Shown: one piece after another, positions 1 to 9,715 of the stretch
Layout: each line of letters starts with the position of its first letter
How positions within the stretch are numbered: position 1 is the stretch's first letter
Assembly: GCA_019358875.1 (NCBI GenBank)
Contig: JAHHIF010000003.1
Location: 186,001 to 250,000, forward strand
DNA length: 64,000 nucleotides
Reading direction: 5' to 3'
Source of the DNA: Symplocastrum torsivum CPER-KK1
Lineage (GTDB): Bacteria; Cyanobacteriota; Cyanobacteriia; Cyanobacteriales; Coleofasciculaceae
The notes under the pieces: model-generated
What the model saw: only the letters and a program-made list of their open reading frames with translations
Told to the model about the DNA's origin: nothing
The model's database searches: none
Translations under genes and position numbers: made by a program

Positions 1-1325
1 TTACTCAGACCCATAAAGCTAGAGGGGTCAACCGCTTTGTCGGTAGAAATAAGGACAAAGGTTTCAACCCCATAGGTATCAGCCAGAGTCGCCAAGTAAG
101 CTGAAGCAAGAGCGTTGTTCTCGATCGCTTCTGTGGGGTTATGCTGCATTAAGGGGACGTGCTTGTGAGCAGCGGCATGAAAGATGATTTCTGGCTTCCA
201 GTTTTTTAAGATCCGTTCGATACGAGCTTGATGACGGATATCGGCAATGACTGGAGTTGTCATTAAGTTTGGAAAGTCTCGTCGCAGTTCTTGCTCGATT
301 TGGAAGATGCTGTTCTCCCCACGTCCGAGTAGCAGCAGGTGTTTGGGTTCTAGACGAGCCAACTGGCGACAGATTTCTGAGCCGATGGTACCGCCTGCAC
401 CTGTGACCAGGATGGTACGTTGGTAGATTTGCGATCGCGCTGAGGGAAAGTGCGAACCAAACTCCTCCGCTAAGTCAAGTCGAACTTCTGGACGCCCCAA
501 GATATCTTGGATTTGAATTTCTCTAGCTTGGGGCGTGAGGTTGCGATCTCGAAGAATCTCTCCCTGTCCCGGCAAGACTTTCAGCTTCAGTCCAGTTCCA
601 CGCGCAAGATCTACTAACTTACGGATTTGAGCCGCACTTGCCGAAGGCATGGAAATCAAGACTTCATTGACATTGAGAGAAGAAGTGATCGCAACCAACT
701 GGCTAGACGACCCAAGAACTGGCACCCCTTCTACTTTGCGTCTTACTTTCGTTGGGTCATCATCAACAAATCCAACAACTTCCAGATTCAGTTGAGGACT
801 TTGTCGCACTTCTTGGACAATCTGGGCACCAGTTTTCCCTGCTCCAACTAGCAGTACCTTCTGCCGCTCTGAACGATCGCAGCGAGGTTGACGGCGCTGA
901 TGGGTATGATGGACTGACCAGCGACGAGCATACCGAAGGGCAACCATCCCCAGGAAGCAGAAACTCCAGTCGATTACCGCAACGCCCAGAGGAACCCCAT
1001 CAAAAGGTACAAAGCGAGGAATTAATAGACGGGTCGTAACTAAAACTAGCAGTGAATAGAGGGTAATCACCTGGAAAAGGGACAGGGCATCCTTAAGACC
1101 GAACAGACGCCAGACTTGTTGGTACAGTCCAAAACCGCTTTGGATCAGTACACGACCAGGAATCGCGACTAGAGGTAGAATACCTGCCAGAAATTGGTGA
1201 GTATCTGCAACTTCTCCGTCAAAACGAATTAAGAAGGCGAGACTGCAAGCCGACCAGGCAACAAAACCATCTAGCGTGAGTTGCCCCAGCCGATACATAA
1301 ATGGAGAAATAACTAGCTTGGGCAT
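1..1325 (-). CDS. CapD/FlaA1-type nucleotide-sugar 4,6-dehydratase (C-terminus outside window)
   Basis: Translating the minus strand gives a membrane-anchored polysaccharide biosynthesis protein of the CapD/WbpM/FlaA1 group, which dehydrates UDP-GlcNAc-type sugars for glycan synthesis. Several hydrophobic N-terminal segments are followed by a CoA-binding-like Rossmann region (VLLVGAGKTGAQIV) and then the catalytic SDR domain with TGAGGTIGSEICRQL and the STDKAV and MGLSK motifs. The MxxxK in place of YxxxK is usual for this subgroup. The gene runs off the left edge, so it is partial. The start is uncertain: ATG at 1325 is chosen, but an in-frame ATG at 1349 is also open. It lies 70 bp downstream of the Wzz-like gene on the same strand, probably one operon. 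Confidence 0.88.
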   Translation of the reverse strand, partial: MPKLVISPFMYRLGQLTLDGFVAWSACSLAFLIRFDGEVADTHQFLAGILPLVAIPGRVLIQSGFGLYQQVWRLFGLKDALSLFQVITLYSLLVLVTTRLLIPRFVPFDGVPLGVAVIDWSFCFLGMVALRYARRWSVHHTHQRRQPRCDRSERQKVLLVGAGKTGAQIVQEVRQSPQLNLEVVGFVDDDPTKVRRKVEGVPVLGSSSQLVAITSSLNVNEVLISMPSASAAQIRKLVDLARGTGLKLKVLPGQGEILRDRNLTPQAREIQIQDILGRPEVRLDLAEEFGSHFPSARSQIYQRTILVTGAGGTIGSEICRQLARLEPKHLLLLGRGENSIFQIEQELRRDFPNLMTTPVIADIRHQARIERILKNWKPEIIFHAAAHKHVPLMQHNPTEAIENNALASAYLATLADTYGVETFVLISTDKAVDPSSFMGLS

Positions 1326-1395
1326 AGAAAACTTGTCCCAGCACACCATTGGCAACGATTGTTGATCATACCGTTGTCTAAACGCCTACATGATG

Positions 1396-2220
1396 TCAAT
1401 TTTTGGGTTGGGACAAATCATTCTTTATACGCGCTACTTGATCCCAGATGATGGCAGCAAGAACTGCCACCATAAAGCTGGCAATAACAGCAATTACAGC
1501 CATCTGTCCAGAAGATCGAGTCTCCTGTACCTCGGATTCGCTCACAATCTGCACTGACATAATCTTGGCAGCAAACTTAGGCAAATTTTTCTGACTCTGC
1601 TCTAGATAGTCTTTGTCAAACTCAAGGGCAGCAATGTCAGCCGCCGCCTGAGCCTGCTCTGCTTCTAGCGCATCCAGTTTACCCGTATTGGTGGGAGGTA
1701 GTTGAGCAATTGTTTGCTGCAACGGGGGTAAGATACTTTTTTCTTTTTCGAGCTGTAGTTCGGTAGTAGTCAGCCAAGCCGTTAGAGACTGGTTCAAGGG
1801 TTCTTGAAACCTTGTTTTCAGTTGGCTGACAATTTTAGGGGCAACGGTGTTCAAAGTCTTGGCATTTGGAGACTGTAGGTTTAGGTCAATTTTTTGGGTT
1901 TCAATGTCATATCGTGCTGTAACAGTGATTTCGCCTAGTTGGGAACTTCTTAAAAAATCTACGGTCAAGGCACCCGCTTGATTGATGTCTATAAATGGCA
2001 GTAGTTGGCTTGAAAGCGGGATAGAAGTAGATCGGACTGACAGCGTTAGCTGTTTCTGGTATTGTTTGGGATTGAGCAGGGACAGAGCGATCGCAGCGCT
2101 CGATAGGACAACTGTTGTTAGTCCTATGAACTTAATATGGCGAATCAAAAATTGGACGATATCTACCAGACCAATTTCATCTCCAGGCTGAGTTGAGTTG
2201 TGTTTAGTAGGCTGAAACAA
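1396..2220 (-). CDS. Wzz/GumC-like polysaccharide chain-length determinant
   Basis: This 274-residue protein has the layout of a polysaccharide co-polymerase: a short cytoplasmic N-terminus, a membrane segment near residues 33-50, a periplasmic middle rich in predicted coiled coil (about 150-215), and a second membrane segment near 240-260. In the family such proteins set polymer length or help export. There is no C-terminal tyrosine-kinase domain, so it is the Wzz-like short form. It is divergent from the flippase gene starting at 2292, with about 70 bp between them that must hold both promoters. The family call rests on architecture and weak similarity rather than a diagnostic motif. Confidence 0.72.
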   Translation of the reverse strand: MFQPTKHNSTQPGDEIGLVDIVQFLIRHIKFIGLTTVVLSSAAIALSLLNPKQYQKQLTLSVRSTSIPLSSQLLPFIDINQAGALTVDFLRSSQLGEITVTARYDIETQKIDLNLQSPNAKTLNTVAPKIVSQLKTRFQEPLNQSLTAWLTTTELQLEKEKSILPPLQQTIAQLPPTNTGKLDALEAEQAQAAADIAALEFDKDYLEQSQKNLPKFAAKIMSVQIVSESEVQETRSSGQMAVIAVIASFMVAVLAAIIWDQVARIKNDLSQPKN

Positions 2221-2291
2221 TCCCTTCTACTCCGCTACCTGAAACTAAGGTTAGGATACAGTACAACTTAGCGATTGGGAACTAGTCAAGA

Positions 2292-3650
2292 GTGCAAACT
2301 CTATTCAAACGTTGGAAAACTATCACAACTGGCTCGATCAATCGCCAAATTTTTAGTGCAGCAATCACAGTTGGTCTAATGACTGCACTAGTAAAAATCG
2401 CGATCATTAGTAAAGAATTGGTAGTTGCTTGGAGGTTTGGTACTGGAGATGCGCTAGATGCCTTTTTTATCGCCTGGTTGGTTCCTTCTTTTATCATTGT
2501 TTTATTACCTGAATCTTTTAATGCTGCTCTTATTCCTACCTATATTCGAGTCCGGGAACAGGAAGGATTAGATGCGGCTCAACAACTTTTATCTAAAGTA
2601 ATAGTTTGGGGTTTAGGTTTACTGGCAATTACTACAATCTTAATGGTAGCTACAGCTCCTCTATATCTTCCCTTGCTTGCCAGAGGATTTAGCCCTCAAA
2701 AGCTAGAGCTAACTTTTTACTTACTTTGCACAATTACACCAGTTGTAATGCTGAGTGGAATTGTTGTAATCTGGAGTGCCGTTTTAAACGCACAAGAGCG
2801 CTTTGCTCTAGCTGCGATCGCTCCAGCGATGACAGCATTAGTAACAATTGCTTTTTTAGTAGGGAACAAAAGCTGGGGCATCTTTGCCTTAACAGGAGGG
2901 CTAGTTGGCGGCACCCTGCTAGAGATGCTTCTTTTGGGAGTAGCACTGAAACGGCAAGGGATTTCATTGCTTCCAACCTGCTATCGATTTGACCCTCACT
3001 TGCGTCAAGTGGTTAGTCAGTATGCTCCAATTATGGCAGGAGCATTTTTAATGTCTAGCACAACCTTGGTCGATCAAGCGATGGCAGCTCGGCTGTCTTC
3101 TGGAAGTGTCGCCGCACTCAACTATGGGATGAGAGTAATTGCCCTGCCGATTAGTCTGATTACTACAGCCTTAAGTACCGCGATAATTCCCTACCTTTCA
3201 AAAATGGTTGCCGCTCAAGATTGGAAAGGAGTACGGTCTACGATGAAGCGCTATCTCTGGCTAATTTTTCTTGTGACTGTACCAATCGCAGGCTTTATAT
3301 ATATGTATTCTCAACCAATTGTGGAGCTTTTACTCCAAAGAGGTTCGTTCACTGCCCAAGATACTTATATTGTTGCTAAAGTCCAAGCAATGTATGTCTT
3401 ACAATTACCTTTTTACGTAGCAGGGATTTTAGTAGTACGGCTTATCTCATCAATGGATATTAATCAAGTTCTCATCGGAATTGCTGGGTTGAATTTACTT
3501 TTTAATATTGGCTTAAATTATCTATTCATGCAGTGGTTAGGTGTTCAAGGAATTGCTTTGTCTACAAGTTGTGTTTATGTATTTTCTTTTTTTAGCGTAC
3601 TATTATTAGCTTATAGAAACTTGAGGAAAATTGAGAATGAATCAAGATAA
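2292..3650 (+). CDS. MurJ/MviN-type lipid-linked oligosaccharide flippase
   Basis: The 452-residue product is almost entirely hydrophobic, with 12-14 predicted membrane segments. It has the N-terminal features of the MurJ (MviN) branch of the MOP flippase superfamily, such as KELVVAWRFGTGDALDAFF, PESFNAALIPTY and the repeated GxxTALxxIxxL pattern. MurJ flips lipid II. In this setting, inside an exopolysaccharide cluster with no separate Wzx in view, it more likely flips the lipid-linked repeat unit. The start is GTG at 2292, the first usable codon in frame. Its end overlaps the next gene by 14 bp, suggesting translational coupling. Confidence 0.85.
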   Translation: MQTLFKRWKTITTGSINRQIFSAAITVGLMTALVKIAIISKELVVAWRFGTGDALDAFFIAWLVPSFIIVLLPESFNAALIPTYIRVREQEGLDAAQQLLSKVIVWGLGLLAITTILMVATAPLYLPLLARGFSPQKLELTFYLLCTITPVVMLSGIVVIWSAVLNAQERFALAAIAPAMTALVTIAFLVGNKSWGIFALTGGLVGGTLLEMLLLGVALKRQGISLLPTCYRFDPHLRQVVSQYAPIMAGAFLMSSTTLVDQAMAARLSSGSVAALNYGMRVIALPISLITTALSTAIIPYLSKMVAAQDWKGVRSTMKRYLWLIFLVTVPIAGFIYMYSQPIVELLLQRGSFTAQDTYIVAKVQAMYVLQLPFYVAGILVVRLISSMDINQVLIGIAGLNLLFNIGLNYLFMQWLGVQGIALSTSCVYVFSFFSVLLLAYRNLRKIENESR

Positions 3651-4326
3651 GATATGGAATTATTTCCAAGATAAATCGCCGGAGGTGTTTTTGCCAGCAA
3701 GTTCTCGATTAAACTATCTATTTAAAAAATCTCTAGATATATTTGGTGACACGACCCTAACCATCTTAAATATTGGCGTAGGAAATGGTGGACTTGAGAA
3801 GAGATGCCAGGAACAAGGTTGGGAAACTTATGCTCTCGATCCCAGCCAAGAAGCAATTAGAAACCTTAAGGCAATTGGTGTCAAAGGAGAGGTAGGTTAC
3901 ATCCAAAGCATTCCGTATGCTGATGATTTTTTTGACGTTGTTTTTTGTTCGGAAGTAATTGAGCATCTATCAAAGGAGGAGATTAATCTTGGTCTAATCG
4001 AGATATCAAGAATTTTAAAAAAAGGGGGAGTGCTAATTGGAACTGTTCCTTATCAAGAAAATCTTATTGAGAATCAAGTCGTTTGTCCGAAGTGTGGGGA
4101 AATTTTCCATAGATGGGGACACCAGCAATCGTTCGATGTTAAAAGCTTAATAAGAATATTTCCAAAGACATTAGCTGTTAAAACCATTGACATTATTTAC
4201 TTTGTAGACTTGCTAACACTCAATTGGAAGGGTATTTTAATGGCAGGGGCTAAGAAAGGATTGTCATTGCTAGGCATTCATGGTCGTGATGAAAATTTAT
4301 TTTTTGTTCTAAGAAAAGAAGATTAA
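3637..4326 (+). CDS. Class I SAM-dependent methyltransferase
   Basis: A 229-residue Rossmann-fold methyltransferase. Motif I reads LNIGVGNGGLEKRC near residue 45, the acidic loop after beta-2 follows (ALDP), and a later SEVIEHLS segment matches the methyltransferase-11 fold. A CxxC pair followed by H residues near 150-165 (VVCPKCGEIFHRWGH) suggests a small zinc-ribbon-like insertion seen in some sugar or lipid methyltransferases. ATG 3637 is preferred over the upstream TTG at 3631 because GAGG lies about 10 bases ahead. It probably modifies a sugar of the surface polymer; the substrate is unknown. Confidence 0.82.
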   Translation: MNQDKIWNYFQDKSPEVFLPASSRLNYLFKKSLDIFGDTTLTILNIGVGNGGLEKRCQEQGWETYALDPSQEAIRNLKAIGVKGEVGYIQSIPYADDFFDVVFCSEVIEHLSKEEINLGLIEISRILKKGGVLIGTVPYQENLIENQVVCPKCGEIFHRWGHQQSFDVKSLIRIFPKTLAVKTIDIIYFVDLLTLNWKGILMAGAKKGLSLLGIHGRDENLFFVLRKED

Positions 4327-4421
4327 CTATGGTTATTTCCCCGACTATGACGTATTTGCTTAGACATTAGCATGAGTCTAGAAAAGAAAGCTCAAGTTAA
4401 ACTGAGATTTTTTGTTAAGCG

Positions 4422-5168
4422 ATGAATGATGAAATAAGTTTATTCGGTAAAATCTACTCTAATATCTATAATAAAATTTGTGGAGTTCCTCCAAACTTAT
4501 ATTTTTGACATTTTCAGTGGCTTGCTGTTAAAGATCTCTACCCAGATCTAAAACAAATTCTCCCAACAATTCAAGGAAAACTTCTGGATGTAGTTTGTGG
4601 GGATAAACCTTATGAAGCTTTTTTGAACTTAGAGAAGATTGAGCATGTTGGTCTTGATATCTATTTAGGCGATCACGTTGATATTCCACTCACAGTGGAC
4701 GAGACATGGCCTCTAGAAGCCTCCTCCTTTGATGCCGTTTTATGCACTCAAGTTCTAGAACATACCGCAAACCTTGAAAGCATAATTTCAGAAATTAGCC
4801 GAGTATTAAAGGTAGGAGGGATAGCAATAATTTCTGTTCCTTTTATTTATAACCAACATGGAACGCCTGATGATTATAGGCGTTTTTATATTTATGGAAT
4901 TAAGAACATCATGGAAAAAGGATATGAAATTATTAATGTAAAAACTCAAGGAGGTGTAGGTAGTACAGTAGGAGTGTTAATTTTAAATTGGGTTGAGATG
5001 CAAATGAATTTATACAAAATCACTCGTTTATTAAAGGGGATTTTGCTTCCTGTTTGGATAGTTTTGTGTGTATTTATTAATACGCTAGGATGGATTTTAG
5101 ACTATGCTGATAAAACAGAATCGTTTTACAGCAATACTTGGTTAGTTGCCAGAAAGCGATGCGCTTAA
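4422..5168 (+). pseudogene. SAM-dependent methyltransferase interrupted by an in-frame TGA
   Basis: Starting from ATG 4422 the frame reads MNDEISLFGKIYSN and continues without a gap through the methyltransferase body to 5168, except for one TGA at 4506-4508 (codon 29). Downstream of it the residues HFQWLAVKDLYPDL, then LLDVVCGDKPY, then CTQVLEHT form an ordinary class I methyltransferase. There is no ATG, GTG or TTG between the TGA and TTG 4623, and that TTG lies beyond motif I, so a product starting there would lack the SAM-binding loop. Motif I also reads DVVCGD where DVGCGD is expected, a second sign of decay. The last 10 bp overlap the following glycosyltransferase. A sequencing error at the TGA cannot be excluded. 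Confidence 0.72.
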
Positions 5169-6283
5169 CACTGGTTATCTTTTCACTATCTCCTGGTGGG
5201 GCGGAACGAGTGATGTCAATCATGGCTAACTACTGGGTAGTTAAGGGATGGAACATCACGCTACTCACGTTTGATGATGGCAACAAACCGCCATTCTACG
5301 AGCTAGACTCTCGTGTGCATCATATTCCCTTGAGGATAGCTGCAGATTCGTCTAACCTATTGCTAGGTTTTTGGAACAATCTAAGGCGTGTACAAATCCT
5401 ACAATCAGCGATCGCGCAAAGTAAGCCTGACGCTGTGATTAGTTTTATGGAGCAAGTCAATATGCTGACTCTACTGGCAACGAGATCGCTAAATTTACCA
5501 ACAGTGGTGTCAGAGCGGATCGATCCCACATTGTATTCTGTCGGCAGGGTTTGGGAAAAGTTACGCCAGTGGACGTATCCACTCGCTGATCAAATTGTTG
5601 TCCAGACGAAAGGGGCACAGACTTATTTTTCTCCTAAACTCCAAAGCCACACTTGCATCATTCCTAACCAAGTTTTGTTGCCAACTAGAGAAAAAACGAC
5701 ATCTGACAAGCACTTGGCTAGGCGATCCATCATTGCAGTTGGACGTCTGACTCAACAAAAAGGGTTTGACCTTTTACTGCAAGCCTTTGCGTCTTTGACA
5801 GAGTTTCATTCTACATGGACATTAACGATTTTTGGTGAAGGAGAATTACGTCGAGAACTTGAATCACTCCGGGATAGCTTAGCCTTATCTGGACTAGTTC
5901 ATTTCCCTGGAGTCGTGAAAAACCTTGATAAAGTTCTCAGGCAAGCCGATATCTTTGTCCTATCTTCCCGTTTTGAAGGTTTTCCTAACGTACTGTGTGA
6001 AGCAATGGCATCTGGACTACCAGTCATTTCCACAGATTGCCCCAGTGGACCACGAGAGATTATTCAGGATGGTGTAGATGGTATCCTAGTGCCGAACCAA
6101 GATGCTAAAGCTCTCGCTCTAGCCATGCATCGCTTAATGTCTGATGAAGCAGAGCGGAAACGGTTATCAGCTTGTGCAACAGATGTGGTAGAACGGTTCA
6201 GCTTAGAAAAAGTAATGGCAATGTGGGAAAAACTTTTGGCTCAAGTTGTCGAGGAGAGGTTAGGTTATGACGAACACATTTGA
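5159..6283 (+). CDS. GT4-family glycosyltransferase
   Basis: A 374-residue GT-B fold retaining glycosyltransferase. The N-terminus carries the glycine loop SLSPGGAERV, the middle has AVGRLTQQKGFDLLL, and the C-terminal domain has the GT4 E-x7-E motif in FEGFPNVLCEAMASG followed by a GPREII nucleotide-binding segment. It most resembles the group that adds GalNAc or similar sugars to lipid-linked oligosaccharides, but donor and acceptor cannot be named. ATG 5159 is chosen over TTG 5138 because the conserved MRLTLVIF start follows directly. It overlaps the broken methyltransferase before it by 10 bp and the next gene by 17 bp. Confidence 0.88.
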   Translation: MRLTLVIFSLSPGGAERVMSIMANYWVVKGWNITLLTFDDGNKPPFYELDSRVHHIPLRIAADSSNLLLGFWNNLRRVQILQSAIAQSKPDAVISFMEQVNMLTLLATRSLNLPTVVSERIDPTLYSVGRVWEKLRQWTYPLADQIVVQTKGAQTYFSPKLQSHTCIIPNQVLLPTREKTTSDKHLARRSIIAVGRLTQQKGFDLLLQAFASLTEFHSTWTLTIFGEGELRRELESLRDSLALSGLVHFPGVVKNLDKVLRQADIFVLSSRFEGFPNVLCEAMASGLPVISTDCPSGPREIIQDGVDGILVPNQDAKALALAMHRLMSDEAERKRLSACATDVVERFSLEKVMAMWEKLLAQVVEERLGYDEHI

Positions 6284-7091
6284 GCAAGAAATCAAGGAAG
6301 GCGATCGCTTTCAGTTTGGAGAAAACTGGAGGCGTTTTTTATCGGTGCTGAATGATGAACGCATTACCGAAGCAGAAAACTCTCTCAAGCAGATGTTAAA
6401 AGTAGAGGATTTACAGAGTAAAACCTTTTTAGATATCGGTTCCGGCAGTGGTTTGTTCTCTTTGGCTGCCCGTCGATTAGGCGCAACTGTTCATTCCTTT
6501 GACTACGACCCTCAGTCAGTGGCTTGTACACAAGAACTTAAACGTCGATATTTTTGTGAGGATTGTAAGTGGACGATTGAGCAAGGTTCAGTGCTAGATG
6601 TCGCTTACCTAAAATCATTAGGAAGGTTTGATGTTGTCTACTCTTGGGGAGTGCTACATCATACGGGTAATATGTGGCAAGCACTAGAAAATATTATCTT
6701 AGTTGTTGTCAATCAAGGACAACTTTTTATTGCTATCTATAACGACCAAGGGGGTAAATCTCAACGCTGGTTGAAAGTTAAAAAGCTCTACTGTTCTGGC
6801 TTTCTCGGTAGAACCCTAGTTTCAGCTTTTTTTATTCCCTACTTCATGCTTCGGGATTTAGCTGTAGACCTTTTGAAACGGAGAAATCCCATTTCACGCT
6901 ACCTAGAGTATCAAAAGTCAAGAGGAATGTCTCTGACTCATGATTGGTACGACTGGCTTGGGGGCTATCCTTTTGAGGTAGCAACGCCTGATGAGATTTT
7001 TAGCTTCTACCACGAGCGAGGTTTTGTCTTGGAAAATTTACTTACAGATGGAGGTCACGGAAATAATCAGTTCGTTTTTCTAAAACAATGA
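6267..7091 (+). CDS. Class I SAM-dependent methyltransferase
   Basis: A 274-residue methyltransferase with motif I in FLDIGSGSGLFSLAA (about residues 51-65), the acidic residue in FDYDPQSV, and a later YSWGVLHHTGNMWQAL segment typical of the UbiG/methyltransferase-11 type. The C-terminal third carries a region with DWYDWLGGYPFE that recurs in cyanobacterial polysaccharide-locus methyltransferases. ATG 6267 is well placed behind GAGGAGAGG. The gene overlaps both neighbours (17 bp before, 4 bp after, ATGA), so it is tightly coupled within the glycan operon. Substrate unknown. Confidence 0.85.
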   Translation: MTNTFEQEIKEGDRFQFGENWRRFLSVLNDERITEAENSLKQMLKVEDLQSKTFLDIGSGSGLFSLAARRLGATVHSFDYDPQSVACTQELKRRYFCEDCKWTIEQGSVLDVAYLKSLGRFDVVYSWGVLHHTGNMWQALENIILVVVNQGQLFIAIYNDQGGKSQRWLKVKKLYCSGFLGRTLVSAFFIPYFMLRDLAVDLLKRRNPISRYLEYQKSRGMSLTHDWYDWLGGYPFEVATPDEIFSFYHERGFVLENLLTDGGHGNNQFVFLKQ

Positions 7092-8236
7092 TCAAACTTG
7101 CCTTTCTCGCTCGTGATTTTGACTACGGTGGTGCACAAAGACAACTCGTAACCCTAGTCAAAGCATTAGATAAAAAAGACTTTGATGTAACGGTTTTATG
7201 CTTCTACTCCGGTGGTCCTTTAGAGAACGATCTAAAAAATAGTGGCGTTAAGCTTATTTCTCTAGACAAGGGTGGACGATGGGATTTATTTAATTTCTAT
7301 CAGCGCCTGATTCACCACTTGAAGCTTATACAGCCTGATATCCTACATGGGTATCTCAGTGATCCGAACTTACTGATGATTTTTCTCAAACCTTTTTTTC
7401 CGTCAATCCGGATGGTTTGGGGAGTTCGAGTCTCTAACGATGATCTAAGTCAATACGATTGGCTAATCCGGTTGGTGATCCAATTAGAGTGGTTTATGTC
7501 TCGTTTTGCTGACTTGATTATTCTCAACTCTTATGCAGGTCGAGACTATCATCGGGCTTGTGGATTCCCTGATCACAAGATGGTGGTCATTCCCAACGGT
7601 ATTGATACGGAACGGTTTAAACCCGATTCCGAAGCCAGAGCAAAGGTTAGATCACAATGGGGGATTTCGGAACAAACTGTCTTAATCGGCTTAGTAGGAC
7701 GACTACATCCAATGAAAGATCATCCCACTTTTCTTAAGGCGGCAGCCCTCCTCTCTAAACAGCAGCAAGATGTGCAATTTGTATGTGTGGGAACTGGGCT
7801 AGAGGATTATGCACAGGAACTATGTCGGTTAGCTCAAGAATTTGGTATCGCTGAAAAAGTCATTTGGGCTGGAGCGCGTGCCGATATGCCTGCTGTCTAT
7901 AATGCTCTTGACATTGCTTCTTCTTCTTCTTCCTATGGCGAAGGCTTTGCCAACGTAATAGGAGAGGCAATGGCTTGTAAAGTTCCCTGTGTTGTCACTG
8001 ATGTGGGAGACTCGGCATGGATTGTTGAAAACACGGGTATAATCGTATCCCCTCAAAACCCAGAAGCACTTGCCAACGGCTGGAGCCTGTTAATAAAACA
8101 ACAACAATACAAAGACGCTGCTCTCAAGTCAAAAACACGTTCGAGAATTGTTTCTGAATTTAGCTGTAATAAACTTGTGCAAAATGTGGCGGATGTTCTA
8201 AATCAGACTTTACTTCGTAGGGATTTGAATAAATAA
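7088..8236 (+). CDS. GT4-family glycosyltransferase
   Basis: A 382-residue GT-B glycosyltransferase. The N-terminal domain has FDYGGAQRQLVTLVKAL, the interdomain region VVIPNGIDTERFKP, and the C-terminal domain GLVGRLHPMKDHPTFL plus the E-x7-E motif in YGEGFANVIGEAMACK. These are the standard marks of family GT4. It starts in an ATGA overlap with the methyltransferase before it and ends one base before the start of the polymerase gene. It is clearly related to the GT4 gene at 9716 (both have GGAQ near the N-terminus and SSYGE or SAYGE near the C-terminus), so the two may be old duplicates with different acceptors. Confidence 0.9.
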   Translation: MIKLAFLARDFDYGGAQRQLVTLVKALDKKDFDVTVLCFYSGGPLENDLKNSGVKLISLDKGGRWDLFNFYQRLIHHLKLIQPDILHGYLSDPNLLMIFLKPFFPSIRMVWGVRVSNDDLSQYDWLIRLVIQLEWFMSRFADLIILNSYAGRDYHRACGFPDHKMVVIPNGIDTERFKPDSEARAKVRSQWGISEQTVLIGLVGRLHPMKDHPTFLKAAALLSKQQQDVQFVCVGTGLEDYAQELCRLAQEFGIAEKVIWAGARADMPAVYNALDIASSSSSYGEGFANVIGEAMACKVPCVVTDVGDSAWIVENTGIIVSPQNPEALANGWSLLIKQQQYKDAALKSKTRSRIVSEFSCNKLVQNVADVLNQTLLRRDLNK

Positions 8237-8237
8237 G

Positions 8238-9656
8238 GTGGCGATTCTTCTTCTTTTCTACTGCCTGTTGTTTTTAATATCTATAGTTTATTTATATTTA
8301 AAACTCAAGAGAGATGCTTGGAGCATCGATGTTTTTTTCCTTTCAATAATTGTAGTTTTTTACATCTTTATCCCAATCAATATTATTGTTTTTGGACATG
8401 AAATATATGAACCAGCAATTAAATCGTATCTTAGTCCAGCTTCAAGATTTGTCAGTCTTCAGTCTTTTTTTATAACATTGATTTTCTTGGTGTCTTTCTT
8501 TGTGGGTGAGGCTTTCAAAGGTAGCGTTTTAAAGCCAATCAACGTCCATGTTCGTAAACTTAACCGAGTAATCTTGTATAAGGCTGTTTCATATTTCTTA
8601 TCTTTGTTTTGCTTTGTTTCCCTACTAATTTATATCCAACAATTTGGAGGCTTTTCATCATTCGCCGTTAATCTGATTATTAACCGATCTGGTCAGCTCG
8701 ATCAAGCTCTAGTTGGGTCTTATGCTTTTTTTGGGAAGTTTATAGATTTAGCAATAATTCCACTCATTTATTTCCTTTATAAAAAGCGTAAAACAAAAAT
8801 AAGTTTTATTCTACTTTGTTGCTTGCCTTTGTTTGTGATGTTATTTAGCAATCTATTTATTTCAGTCTCAAAGCTCAAGTTTATTGCTTTAGGATTACTC
8901 TTTTATTTTACATTGAGTCTTAGATGCAAGAGATTATACATATCCTATTTACTGTTGTTCTTTGCTTTTGTATTTATTGCACTTCCTGTTCTGGATGAAC
9001 TCTTCATTTTTGCCTACAGGGTCTTTCAGGATGAAGGTCTTCTCGCTGTACCGCTCAGAATCTTCTCTGCTATTGGTTCTGGTTCCCTTGGTCAAGGCCA
9101 ATATGAAGCCTTTTTGAAAGAGAATGTGGCTAATCCCTACTTGCAAGGTATAAACTACTTTACTTTTGTACAAATGTCACTTCAGCTAAGTATAGACAAT
9201 AGTTATCCACTGTTATTTTTCAGAGATTTTTATACAGGAATTGTTGACATCCTTCCCTCAAGATTAAATATTCAAACAGGTATCCAAGTTAATCAACTTA
9301 ATACGGCTCTTTATTATGAAAACTATCCAAATCTCCCAGAATTATCCGAGTCATTTGTGCCACCAGGCATTATTGGGTTTGCTATGTATAGCTTATCTGT
9401 ACCAGGTGTTTTCATTGTTGGTTTTGGCTTAGGGTATGTTTTCAGAAAAGTAGATTTTTTCTTCAAGTCTCTTTTAGAGTTTGATTTAAGCTTTGCTGCC
9501 TTCTACGCCTATGCAATATTTGTACTAGCAGTTTATCCTATTAATGGACTCCCTAGATTAGTACTATATGATTTTGTAAATTTAGTCTTTTTATTCATTT
9601 TCTTTGTTTTAAGTTTTAAGTTTGAAGCCATGAAAGCTGAAAATATAAGAAACTGA
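8238..9656 (+). CDS. Wzy-like O-antigen/oligosaccharide polymerase
   Basis: A 472-residue integral membrane protein with about 10-12 predicted membrane helices and a larger extracytoplasmic loop near residues 270-380. This layout, the lack of other domains and the place among glycosyltransferases fit a Wzy-type repeat-unit polymerase, a family with very low sequence conservation. It starts at GTG 8238, one base after the preceding stop. The gene is visibly richer in A and T than the glycosyltransferases on either side, which is common for Wzy genes and suggests exchange. The functional call is by architecture and context. Confidence 0.68.
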   Translation: MAILLLFYCLLFLISIVYLYLKLKRDAWSIDVFFLSIIVVFYIFIPINIIVFGHEIYEPAIKSYLSPASRFVSLQSFFITLIFLVSFFVGEAFKGSVLKPINVHVRKLNRVILYKAVSYFLSLFCFVSLLIYIQQFGGFSSFAVNLIINRSGQLDQALVGSYAFFGKFIDLAIIPLIYFLYKKRKTKISFILLCCLPLFVMLFSNLFISVSKLKFIALGLLFYFTLSLRCKRLYISYLLLFFAFVFIALPVLDELFIFAYRVFQDEGLLAVPLRIFSAIGSGSLGQGQYEAFLKENVANPYLQGINYFTFVQMSLQLSIDNSYPLLFFRDFYTGIVDILPSRLNIQTGIQVNQLNTALYYENYPNLPELSESFVPPGIIGFAMYSLSVPGVFIVGFGLGYVFRKVDFFFKSLLEFDLSFAAFYAYAIFVLAVYPINGLPRLVLYDFVNLVFLFIFFVLSFKFEAMKAENIRN

Positions 9657-9715
9657 AAGAAATGTCTTAGGTTAATGAGTATAAAAATTCAGCTAGGGAT
9701 TAAATATCAGGCTAG

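Noticed and set aside
1..1039. Two plus-strand frames at 627-851 and 752-1039
   Set aside because: They are antisense to the CapD-type dehydratase, whose minus-strand reading frame is conserved throughout.
4506..4508. TGA in the methyltransferase as a selenocysteine or recoded codon
   Set aside because: No stem-loop suited to recoding follows, cyanobacterial methyltransferases of this type do not use Sec, and a second motif change points to decay.
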